A DNA stretch of 64,000 nucleotides from Sequoia sempervirens (lineage: Eukaryota; Streptophyta; Pinopsida; Cupressales; Cupressaceae). Both the position numbers and the translations under genes were made by a program. This document shows positions 48,197 to 57,895 of this stretch, piece by piece (the first letter of the stretch is position 1; each line of letters begins with the position of its first letter). The notes beneath the pieces were generated by a model. That model had not been told where the DNA came from. It searched no databases and saw only the letters and a program-made list of their open reading frames with translations. The DNA lies in assembly GCA_007258455.2 (NCBI GenBank), contig VDFB02000003.1, forward strand, positions 38,849,084 through 38,913,083. The letters are read 5' to 3'.

Positions 48197-48620
48197 CTAA
48201 AAGCGATCAAGCTTCAGAGCTATGGACGCTGAATTTTGATGGAGAAAAATGCAAAGTTGGTGTAGGAGTCGGGATATGTCTGATATCCCCACACAATGAA
48301 AAGATACTCCACTCTTTCCACTTCCAGTTTTCTGTTCGAACAATGAAGTTGAATATGAAGGCCCAGTGCAAGGTCTAAGCCTTGTGGAGCGGATGGGAAT
48401 CAAGCAATTAATGGTATTCAAAGATTCTGAATAGTCAACTAAGTCTGAGGGATTTTTGTAGCCAAGAATGTTTGCATGTGATCCTATAGACATGGATTCT
48501 AGGACCTAATTGAGAGTTTCAAAGCCTTCAACATCCAGATAGTTCCCCGAGAACAAAATGTTGATGCAGACCACATGACCGCAATCAGATCTCAGTTTGA
48601 CCCTACCTCTGACCTAATTC
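48197..48620 (+). pseudogene. D extra (archaeal-type) RNase H, located before RT
   Basis: The frame reads LWTLNFDGEKCKVGVGVGIC then LISPHNEKILHSFHFQFSVR, the opening of an aRNH domain (W-x-x-x-FDG-x-x-x-x-x-GxGvGi-x-L-x-SP). After a frame change at about 48343 it continues EVEYEGPVQGLSLVERMGIK with KDSE (family DSEL), and ends IQIVPREQNVDADHMTAI (family hvPReqN-x-x-ADaLa). All core blocks are recognisable, so the call of this second RNase H type is strong. It lies between protease and RT; the ordinary Ty3 RNase H follows RT at 49861. Stops and the frame change inactivate it. Confidence 0.82.
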
Positions 48621-48793
48621 ATAATAAACACTCTCTGTGAGTGATAGTCTGACCGAAAATTCTAGATAATGATTAGAGCTAGCAAGTGTTTGACAATGAT
48701 GAACACATCACCTCATTCATCCAACATTAAGGAGAGTTTGTTGACCAACTCCAACCGAAGATCGTTGAGGCCTACGACAGACAAATCATTCAG

Positions 48794-49812
48794 TTGAGGT
48801 CTAACAAGCTTTCGAAGGGGCTAGTCACTCTCAAAAACCTGTTTGATTTTGACGATGCAAGAAATGATAAAAGGAAGTTTGTAGCAGACAAAAGCGACTA
48901 TTCGGACCTTCAGGTTGGAGATGGAAGAAAGCTCAAATTTGGGAAGGATGTTTCGCATCATGATAAAGAAAGGCTCATCAACTTTTGTAAGAAGTATGAA
49001 GGAGTGATGACCTGGTCATATGATGACCTTAAGGGATATGATCCTGAAATCATCCAACATACAATAGAGTTGATGGAAGGTGCAAAACCAGTCTGCCAAA
49101 AGCAAAGACCAATGAATTTGAATATTGAAGCCTTGATGGTGCAAGAGCTGACGAAGCTAATTCAGTCTTAGATCATCTTCTCGATTAAACACAGTACATG
49201 GATATCCAACCTGGTTCTAGTCTGAAAGAAAAATAGTGATATCCGCCTATGTGTTGAATTTTGGGACCTTAATAGAGTATCCCTAAAGGATCACTACTCG
49301 CTGCCTTCCATGGAGTTAATCCTACAAATAGTGGCAAGATCAGAAATGTTTTCTCTGTTGGATGGCTTCTTCAGTTACAATCAGATCCGGGTCAAAGAGG
49401 AGGATCAACACAAAACAACTTTCACTACCAAGTGGGGAACGTTTGCATATGCTAAAATTCCTTTTGGCCTCTTAAATGAGAGAGCCACTTTCTAGCGGGC
49501 AATGGATATCACTTGCAACGAATTGATCAACAAGATTATCCTAATCTATTTGGATGATCTAACTATATTATCCAGACATAAGGATGATCACTTTGATCAC
49601 CTTGAGATGGTTTTCAAAAAATGGCAAGAGTTTGGGGTATCCTTGAACCTGAAAAAATATGTCTTCGGAGTACCGCAAGGCAAGCTATTGGGACATGTAG
49701 TGTCCAAAGAAGGAATTGAAATTGATCCTGAGCGGGTGAAAGCAATCCGAGAGCTTCCCCTACCAGTCAACAAGAAAGGAGTCCAATTTTTTTGGGGAAG
49801 GTTAACTTTGTG
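48794..49812 (+). pseudogene. pol: D reverse transcriptase
   Basis: The segment before RT, YEGVMTWSYDDLKGYDPEII, is the usual FAWSYxDMxGxDPxxxxH block. RT blocks include KPVCQKQRPMN, LCVEFWDLNRVSLKDHYSLP, MFSLLDGFFSYNQIRVKEED and TKWGTFAYAKIPFGLLNERA. The catalytic box is YLDD at 49547-49558, followed by LNLKKYVFGVPQGKLLGHVV. TAG codons occur at 49169 and 49493, the latter at the conserved Gln of ATFQRAM. A TGA at 49222 is Arg/Trp-like in relatives. Confidence 0.9.
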
Positions 49813-49860
49813 AGAAAATTCATTTAGGATTTTGTAGGAATAATTAGACCAATCACACTT

Positions 49861-50400
49861 ATGCTAAAAAAGGATCAATTATTCAAATGGAATAAAGAAG
49901 CTAGAGAAACCTTCAAGAAGGTTATGGATGCTATTTCCTCAGCTCTTGTGCTAGTCAATCTAGACCTATCAAAGGACTTCATAATTTATGTATTCAACAG
50001 TAAGTTAAGCATTACTACTGTCTTAACTCAGAAAGATGATGAAGGAAAGGGAGAACATCCAATATCATTTCACTCCTAGACCTTAAAGAAATATGAGATG
50101 AACTACAACTTCGTCGAGAGGCAAGTGTTCACTATTGTTAAGGGACTCAAGAAGTTCTGACACCTAATATATTGCAACAAGGTGATTTTTCATGTCACAC
50201 ATTCTAGTGTGCATGAGTACATCATGGAATGAGAAACCACTGAAAAGAGGGCCAATTGGATCACCAAGATCCTTGAATACAACATTGAGGTCAAGCCTAC
50301 AAAGACTATCCAAGGAAGGGGACTATGCAAATATTTGGCACACGATGAGGAAATGACAGTTGAAGAAGAGCGACAAAAGATAGTTCTAATCAACGAGTCT
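49861..50400 (+). pseudogene. pol: D Ty3-type RNase H
   Basis: The frame reads FKWNKEARETFKKVMDAISS, VNLDLSKDFIIYVFNSKLSI (family YVdAS) and LTQKDDEGKGEHPISFHS. After a TAG it continues KKYEMNYNFVERQVFTIVKG and EKRANWITKILEYNIEVKPT. Catalytic acidic positions are partly replaced (VFNS for xxDAS). Stops at 50080, 50158 and 50230 break it. Confidence 0.82.
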
Positions 50401-50439
50401 GAGTTTGAAGGATGTTGGCTAGCAGATGAAGTAAGGTTT

Positions 50440-51657
50440 ATGCATACTAGAAAATACTTGTCGGGCCTTCCTTCTCAAAAGAGAAGATTCTATTGACTAC
50501 AAAACAACGGGTATGCACTCATCGAAGGGATCCTTTTCAAAATGAACTTCAACAACGTTCTATTGTGGTGTGTCACCATGGAGAAAGCGAAAATAATTCA
50601 TGACACTTTCCACAACAGTCTCGTAGGTGGACACTTCTCTGTGAAGACCACCACCATCAAAATCATGTGTGTTGGGTACTTCTGGCCTATGCTATTCAAT
50701 GACTCATACTCCTTGGTAAAAGCCTACAAGGAATGCCAATTCTTCACAAGAAGGAAAAATTCCATAATGCCTATCAACCTGATAGTGGTTGATGATCCAT
50801 TTGCACAATGGGGCCTTGATTTCATTGGAATGATCAATCCCACCTCTAGCATTAGACACAAATGGATTCTAATGACCATGGACTACTTTACTAGATGGAC
50901 CGAAGCCATGCCCCTGAAGAATGCAATGGAGGTAGAGATAGTGGAATTCCTTGAGGAACTGGTGACGAGATTCATCCCTCCCAAAACCATCATCTTCGAC
51001 AATGCCAAGGATTTCCTAGGCTCCAAGGTATGTCAATTCGCACTCGTGCATGGAATATTCTTGAAAACGTCATCAAACTACTACCCATAGGGAAATGGCC
51101 TGGCTATGTTGACTAACAAAAATTTAGTTTGACTCATCAAAAGAATTGGGTCAGAACACCAAAGAGAATGGAATAAGAACCTTTAGGTAGCGCTATGGGT
51201 AGATCACATAACTCCCAAGCAAGTCCTCAAGACTTCGCCATACAAGCTAGTGTATGGGAAAGAAGCGCTATTTCCTCTCTATGGAGATTCTAGCGTTGCA
51301 ATTGCTCAAATATCTCGAGGTAGAACAAAACGATGCCATGGAGGTTCAGTTGGCCGAGTTGCTGGAGGTGCAACAAAAAAGGGAAAAGGCCCTAATAGCC
51401 ATATCCAACCACCAGCAGGTGGTTAAGAGATGGTTTGAAAAGAAAGCTTCGAACCAGGGTCTAAAATGCAGTGGCCTAGTAATAAAATTTAACGAGAGGG
51501 CCGCAAAGCTTGGCCAACATGGAAAGTTTGACAGTTTATGGGAAGGTCCTTTTAGAATAATTCAGTGCAAACAACACAATGCATTTGAATTGGAAAATAT
51601 GGATAAGGAAGCATTGGGTATTCCAGTTAATGAGATTTTCCTAAAATTGTTTAATTA
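50440..51657 (+). pseudogene. pol: D integrase
   Basis: Zinc finger: IIHDTFHNSLVGGHFSVKTT with KAYKECQFFTRR. Core: LDFIGMINPTSSIRHKWILM with the first Asp (GLDFIG), FDNAKDFLGSKV with the second (family DNG), and a TAG at 51088 in the conserved YYPQGNG block. The third acidic residue region is degraded. The C-terminal part, 51254-51658, reads GQHGKFDSLWEGPFRIIQCK and ENMDKEALGIPVNEIFLKLF. No chromodomain is present, as expected for Tat-lineage elements. Confidence 0.87.
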
Positions 51658-52089
51658 AAGCTTCACATTATTCTACCTATGTAAATATGTAAGTATTGTA
51701 ATTATTTTCTTTTGTGTTTTTTGTCGGCCAGTCTTTCAAAATCCACTGTGCGAGGAAGTAGGAAATAAAAACAACCCATGAAGCAGAAGAGAAAAATGAC
51801 ACCCATATGCAAAATTGAAATGAGCACATATGCAGAAAAAGAAAAGAGAACCCACATTACAAAATGAGAAGGCAAAGGAGACAAAATTTTAATATAAGCG
51901 GTATATTCATTTTATATATATGCTTTGATAAATATAATTTCAAAATGGCTCTGAGGCCATATATTTAAAAGTATATCTATATATTTTGTAGATTCTTCAT
52001 ATATATCTACGGTAAAGCCTTTTTCCAAGCATATATATAAAAAATGGAAGAACCAAGTGATGATTTCTTAAAACATAAAAAAATTTAGT
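51658..52089. other. D 3' untranslated sequence
   Basis: No domain recognised. Low-complexity ATATATAT text (51890-52040) lies between integrase and the antisense ORF. Confidence 0.4.
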
Positions 52090-52730
52090 CACGAGCAGGG
52101 GCAATGGAAGCATCAATAGCAACGTCTGGAATAACGTCATCAACAAGACCAACAACATCTGTAGGAGCAATGGTGAGTGGCGGAGGGAACGCTAGGTTCC
52201 TAAAGTTGATGTACTAATCAATGTCATAGAAGGGAACCACATTGTAGCAGGGAAACATGAAGTGGCATGCACGGGTCACCCTTTGACGATGCTCTTCGTG
52301 TGACTGGATGCAGAACCCACTTAGGAATGGTACCAATAGTACTACTATGTTTTCTTCAATATACTTTCAAAGGTCACTCGTCGTTGGAAAGCCTAGACAA
52401 AATGCAACATTTGCCACCACCTCTTTGAGGCCACCTAGGTACTTCTTCATAAATACTTCAAGCACTAGGCGAAGAATCAATAGCTTGGGAACCTGGATGT
52501 CAAGCATAGACACAATGAAGTGAGAAAATACATCAGTATTGACCAGGTATTTATCTTCGTACTCAAGGCAGTCCCTCCTTAGAACCCACTTCATGGCTAT
52601 GATGGCTAGTGAATGCTCATTCTTGGTCATTCTTTTCAGTCACTTGTTTGAGATTTTTCCTAGGAATGTTGTCTGGGACTTGTTGCAAACTAGCCTAATA
52701 GGGGTATTCAAGGTAGCAAGCTCTATGCAA
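52090..52730 (-). pseudogene. Antisense accessory ORF downstream of D integrase
   Basis: On the minus strand a protein-like frame runs from about 52730 to 52090. It includes LVCNKSQTTFLGKISNK, a TGA, then MTKNEHSLAIIAMKWVLRRD, VNTDVFSHFIVSMLDIQVPK, LLILRLVLEVFMKKYLGGLK, a TAG or TGA, and KYIEENIVVLLVPFLSGFC and PPPLTIAPTDVVGLVDD. The longest open part is 52630-52367. A minus-strand TATA box lies upstream. Antisense ORFs between integrase and the 3' LTR are known in some Tat-lineage elements such as Grande; homology to those is not shown. Function unknown. Confidence 0.45.
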
Positions 52731-52862
52731 TTGTATGATACTAATCTCTATGCTACTGCCTAAGTCTAGCTCTACGCAATTGCTAATACCAAATTCTGGC
52801 TAACTTCCTATTACTAATTCTTCTCAAATTGCTAAGTGTGATTTTTCTATTGCCTAAGTGCC

Positions 52863-52870
52863 TATTTATA
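52863..52870 (-). promoter_or_regulatory. Candidate TATA box of antisense ORF
   Basis: Minus-strand TATAAATA in TTTCTATAAATAGGCAC, about 230 bp upstream of the first ATG of the antisense ORF. Confidence 0.4.
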
Positions 52871-53535
52871 GAAAGTGCTAGGATATGCAAGGTAATTTGT
52901 GTGCAATAAGCATGATGTTAATTGAGTACCAACTCAAAAATCTTGCCAGAGCTTACTCGAATTTTCCACCTAGTTGTGTCTGCTAGGTACAATTTGTTAC
53001 ATGCAAGATTAATAAGAGCTAATTAATTAGCATAAGTTGGTGGTAGTCATTAGCGGTAGTCTGCATGGCCAAATGCTGAGGTGTCACGTTGTAGGCATTT
53101 TTCAAACTCCAAAGTAGAACTCATATCTTTTCAAGTAGTTATTGCATATTTTGGCTTAATCATTCCTTTTGGGATATTAATTACCTAGGCATGCGAAAGC
53201 CTAAACCGCTTTCAAATCGTTGACTCAAGTTCCAAGGAAATCACGCTGTACAACATAATTACCAATTGTCATTATGAATTCCGATCATTTCAAATTGACA
53301 AGTAATTCATTTCACAAAAGCAAAAGAGTTGGAGGTACATGTCAAATTTAATGCTAAAAGGCGAGCATTGTTGGCTACCCCAAGAAAAGAAATAGCTAAG
53401 TATTGCATGTAGGAAGATAACATTGTAAAATATTTTGAGCATGCTACCCATAGAAAAAGGTTTTTGAGCGTAGACAAAGCCGAAGCGAATTGCAGAAAAT
53501 TTGAGCATATAGCATAAATCTACAACAAAAGGAAA

Positions 53536-54288
53536 ATGGCAGAAAGTTCTAAAACAGAAATGCAACGCGAGGCAACACAAAGTTTGTTTGATGCCATGTG
53601 TGTAGTACCAACTGCCTATGTCTTTGTAGAATTCTCTTACGCTTCACTTGGGATACTTGAGAATCCTGAGTGGGTAAACATGCGGGCCTCAGACAAGTGA
53701 ACAACCCATAAAGACCAAAGCCAAATAAATGAGGAATGGGATAACATTCATGATCCCATTCTCGCAAAGAACCCTAAGACTCTCAAGGAGGAAACCTATG
53801 AAAGGATGAAGAAAATTAGTGACCCAGATTCTTTGGCACAAAAGCTATGGTTCAGTAGGCTCCCACAATATATGGTCTTATTTGTGCACTATTGTTCGGA
53901 GCTAGTCTATGAGGTTATTAAACATTTCAACCTAGGAACCAACACCATCGAGGGTCGGGAGTTGAAAGTTAATATCTACCCAGAAGCTATCTGGAACATG
54001 CTATGCATCCTTGACCAAAGCTCCAAAGCGGAAACAATAGAGCCATTCAATCCAGTAAAGGGGGAGGAAATATGGAAAACCAGAAAATTGGGTTTGGACT
54101 TTTATAACAAAGAAACCCAAAGGCCCAGGGAAGATCAAAAAAATCCACCAAAGATTCTGACGGCACACAATGCCTTCCTCGCGGACATGTAAGAAACCTT
54201 CTCAATGATGGCATTTTTTTGTGGCCTGGACACTGACAAGTATGTTCAAGAGTTTCAATTGGGTCTAGGGTTTCAATTGTGTAGGCAA
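53536..54288 (+). pseudogene. Sense accessory ORF downstream of D integrase, cut by E5
   Basis: The ATG at 53536 starts MAESSKTEMQREATQSLFDA. One TGA (53698) interrupts the first part; the frame then stays open to TAA 54190 and is readable to 54288, where the E5 LTR begins. Middle sequence: LPQYMVLFVHYCSELVYEVI then KHFNLGTNTIEGRELKVNIY. It vaguely recalls the 'putative plant transposon protein' type ORFs found in Athila/Tat elements (…FY-x-N-L-x…V-x-G-x-x-I), but I cannot confirm that. It is divergent from the antisense ORF, about 0.8 kb away. The rest is expected beyond E5, outside the window. Confidence 0.5.
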
Positions 54289-55765
54289 TGTAGACACCGA
54301 AATTTGGTTTAGGCCTGTGACTTCAATATTCTTCATAATTCTTATTCTTCATGGTCATGATTAAATAATCTTAATTATTTAATTAATTCATCTTAACATT
54401 AATTCTTCTATTGATTAAATAATCTTAATTATTTAATTAATTCACCTTAACATTAATTCTTCTATTGATTGAATAATCTTAATTATTTAATTAATTCACC
54501 TTAACATTAATTCTTCTATTGATTAAATAATCTTAATTATTTAATTAATTCATCTTCTTTTATTTCTTCTATTAATTAAATAATCTTAATTATTTAATTA
54601 ATTCACACTTTTCTTTATTCTATCTGATTAATTAAATAAACGCTTTTTATTTAATTATGTTACTAATTAACCTTATCCGTCTTGTCAAATTAAATAAATT
54701 CTTATTTAATTTATTCTTTATCATATTTCAACTATAATTAAATAAATTCATTATTTATTTAATTATTCATTTAAAATCCCTTCATCATTTAATTAAATAA
54801 ATATTATTTATTTAATTATTCTTCAAATATCGAGTCTTGAATTAAATGAATTATTTAATTCATTAATTCTATTTTAACGCATTCTTCTATATTTTAGATA
54901 ATTGTGTGAGTTATCTAAGTATTCACTTTGACTCGACTCGACATCTATTTTAATCGTTTAGTTAACTATTGATTTGATGTCTGAGTGGCGTTCTCGAGTA
55001 ATCTCTTCGTCAAATCATTTAATTGTCCAGTTCTAACTCAATTGCGTGTACATGCGGATTAATTAAATATTCTTATTTAATTAATTAAATGTTGTGCGTG
55101 CATTCGAACAAGAGTTGACATAATCAATCTTTATCTTTGTCATGCAAAGATATTTCTTCTGTTTTCGAATACGAGCTGAAGATTAAATCATTCATTTAAT
55201 CTTTAAGTCTATTTCTAGTTTGTATCACTCATGTCATCACTAACAGTTATCAGAATGCATGTCTAATCAGTCGATCTCAACCGTCCGTTGATCTTTCGAT
55301 CTTGGCCTGTCGTTCGAATAATCAATTTTATACAAATTGATCTATCATTCATCATTCCAATCTCTCTTGAAATCTCTCTCGAACTCTCTCGCGAATTTTA
55401 TACAAATTGATTTGTCATTCTTCATTCCAATCTCTCTCGCGAAATCTTATGACTTTTGAGAGCACTTTGTCTTGAATCTTCAATATTTTGCTAATGACTA
55501 TCTTAGGCTATACTTGCACGAACTTGAAAATATGAGGGCAATTATACTACACAAGCAAAATGGAGAAGGGCAATCGAGATGAATCATGGAAATACGTTTG
55601 GAATTGGTGAGATTGTTCTAGTTTTAATTATGTTTTTACTTTCCCATGTTCTTTGTTGCTTAACGAATGAATTTTCATTTTAGATTTAGTTTTGTATGCA
55701 TGTGTGCTTCTAATATTCTTTGTTGTTGTCTATAGTGCAAAAGCCTTTTCATTTTCAACGTTACA
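54289..55765 (+). repeat. 5' LTR of Ty3 element E5 (1,477 bp)
   Basis: It starts TGTAGACACCG, which interrupts the accessory ORF of D, and ends AACGTTACA three bases before a primer-binding site. The 3' LTR lies beyond the window, so target duplication could not be tested. Within it are 54-bp tandem repeats (54360-54610) and a 70-bp tandem duplication (starts at 55324 and 55394). Confidence 0.78.
54360..54610. repeat. 54-bp A+T-rich tandem repeat in E5 LTR
   Basis: Between four and five units of about 54 bp, each with ATAATCTTAATTATTTAATT. AACATT recurs at 54395, 54449 and 54503. The last unit is shortened and diverged. Confidence 0.85.
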
Positions 55766-55768
55766 TTT

Positions 55769-55785
55769 TGGTGAACCCGACGTGA
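55769..55785 (+). other. Putative primer-binding site of E5
   Basis: TGGTGAACCCGACGTGA begins with TGG, as needed to pair with a tRNA CCA end, three bases after the LTR. It is neither the initiator tRNA-Met type nor the TGGCxCGCCC type of D. I could not match it to a particular tRNA. Confidence 0.5.
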
Positions 55786-55850
55786 AGACACCATCTTCGC
55801 AGATCCGTAGATATTTTATTTTTGTTTTTGCAGGTTTTTCATACGGAATG

Positions 55851-56001
55851 ACACATGTGAATTTTTCTACGCCGCAATTGACTTTCTGAACCGCATCTGA
55901 TAGAGAAATGACGCAATTGAAGTTTCAGAACCGCAAGTGATTTCTTGAGCCGCAACTAAAAAATAAACGACGCATCTGACTGGTAACAAAACGATGCAAT
56001 T
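55851..56001 (+). repeat. 20-bp periodic array, first block, in E5 leader
   Basis: Eight units start at 55851, 55871, 55891, 55911, 55931, 55951, 55971 and about 55992. Each has a half conserved as CGCAWNTGA (for example CCGCATCTGA, ACGCAATTGA) and a half that varies freely. The period is 20 bp. Confidence 0.75.
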
Positions 56002-56219
56002 GACTGTAAAATTTTATTTTCGTTTCCCGCAATCTAAAATTTTCAATTGATTTTTGTGTTACTGATATCTTATTTTCAGCGTGTGGCCTTTTCGAAGTTA
56101 ACAAGCTTTTTGCAGGACGATTGACGAAGACAATATTGAAAATTACTAACGAGTTTTTCTGCAGGATGTTTGTTGAAGACCCTAGTTAAATTTAAAACAG
56201 ATTATTTGGTAGCATAGCA

Positions 56220-56930
56220 AATCTTTCATTTGGATTAAAATTAACAAGTGTCTACTGTGTTTGGTGCGAAAGCACAAGTCTGGTCACCCTTATGACTTGG
56301 TACATCAGAGTATCCTCTCCCCTTGCGCATCCGTGCGATCCTGGGTGTAAGAGAAACGGTTACCAACTCTAGAACTTGGGCCTGTTCTGGTGGGAAAAAG
56401 TACTCACCCCAGGACGACTTAGACCGGTAGCACCCTGAACCCGAGGGACTTCCAGCCGGTATATAAAAGTGGGTTCTTGGGGAAACCCCAAGAATCATGA
56501 GTGTGGTTCCGATGAGATGGATCCGAAAGGGGACTCACGCCGTATGGATCACACCCCACGAACAGAATGCCCGAATTAAATACCTTTTGTTTTAGAGACC
56601 AACCTATTTGTGGCCGTTGCTTAGTATTAGTGCAGGGTACAGTATCATGCCCGAACATACTCACTACTGATCCCCTTGAGTAGAGATAGCAGTTCTTGGG
56701 AGGTCATTGCCCAAATAATTCAGAATTAGTGTGCTCGAAAGACGTTAATGAGCCGTGGAGGGGAGCCAATGCCACCAAATTCCTAAGCTATCCGCTCTCG
56801 AGAAGGAAAGGTGTTCATCACCAATCCGGGGTATTTAGGTGGGCTATACCAAGTATACAAACCCTAGACCTTTGGCCTATTAGGATGTGCCTGTTTGTTG
56901 TCACTTTAAACGTTCTTGGAGTCCAAAATC
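56220..56930 (+). other. G+C-richer structured segment of E5 leader
   Basis: It differs in composition from the leader around it. A TATATAAAAG box at 56459-56468 is followed by a perfect hairpin TTCTTGGGG-AAA-CCCCAAGAA (56474-56494); another small hairpin, GCGCATCCGTGCG, is at about 56325. Short open frames (56241-56664 minus, 56696-56938 plus) lack family resemblance. Confidence 0.4.
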
Positions 56931-57030
56931 GAAACTGAAAACACTTTGTCTTACGATTGTCTTTGATTGTCAGAATTTGATCACAGAAAACAGAGTTAGT
57001 TTAAATTTCATGTCACTAAAAATTCACAAA

Positions 57031-57260
57031 GAGTCGCAACTGTTCACCAGAAACACGCATCTGATTTTTAGAGTTGCATCTGTTAGGTTTTGAGTCGCAT
57101 CTGTAATTTCTGAGTCACATCTATCAGTTTGGCTCGCATCTGATTTATAAAAACCGCATGCATTAATTCTAAGTCGCATATGATTTTTAGAGTCGCATCT
57201 GTCAGTTTAGGTTGCAACTATTAAACTTGAACTGCATCTGTTAATCCTGAGACGCATCTG
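57031..57260 (+). repeat. 20-bp periodic array, second block, in E5 leader
   Basis: Twelve units start at about 57031, 57053, 57071, 57091, 57111, 57131, 57151, 57171, 57190, 57210, 57231 and 57251. The best consensus is GAGTCGCATCTG, followed by about 8 variable bases. It is in the same orientation as the first block and about 1.1 kb away. Confidence 0.78.
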
Positions 57261-57895
57261 TCTGATTATCAGAAAACCAGAATTCACAGTCACTGTCCAG
57301 TCAACATAATTATACCAGTTTCAGTTGTCTTTACACAAACAGTTCTTGAACAGAAACCTGAAACGATTTGCTCAATTTTGCATCCTTTAGGTTCATTTAG
57401 TTGTTGCCATAGTTGTCTTCAGTTAAAGTTTAGTTTCATTTTAGGGTACAGATCACCTTGCATTAGACTTCTAGAAAGGTCACTTTTACGAACTTTAGGA
57501 GTAGTCCACCATCTATACTCTAGAAAAGTCATAGTGTCAACAAAATTTGTCATTGAACCTAGTCTTATCATCTTATACTTTGTCCTACAGAGAGTCATCC
57601 TAACTCATCAGTCTAGTTAGGAAACTCAACTTGTCTTTGATCCTCATCCTACATTGGTTCCTTGACTTAACTAAATTGACACCTTGGTTTGACTTTAGGC
57701 AGTTGGTCCCTTCATCTTGGGTTTATAGAATTGATCACTTTAGGGTTTTGCTTAGACTTTTGCATCTTTAGAGTCTAGACTAGTGTCATCCTAGGACATC
57801 CTTTATTTTGCATTAGAAAATCCCAAAAACATAGACTAGGGTCATATTGTTCGTAGATATAGTCTTGCATATCCCGCATATTGAGCTTGTCTTAC

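Noticed and set aside
54360..54610. Centromeric or satellite array
   Set aside because: There are only four to five units of 54 bp inside an LTR; it is a local tandem repeat.
55851..57260. CRISPR array
   Set aside because: The units are 20 bp with a short degenerate core, there are no cas genes, and the location is the leader of a plant retrotransposon.
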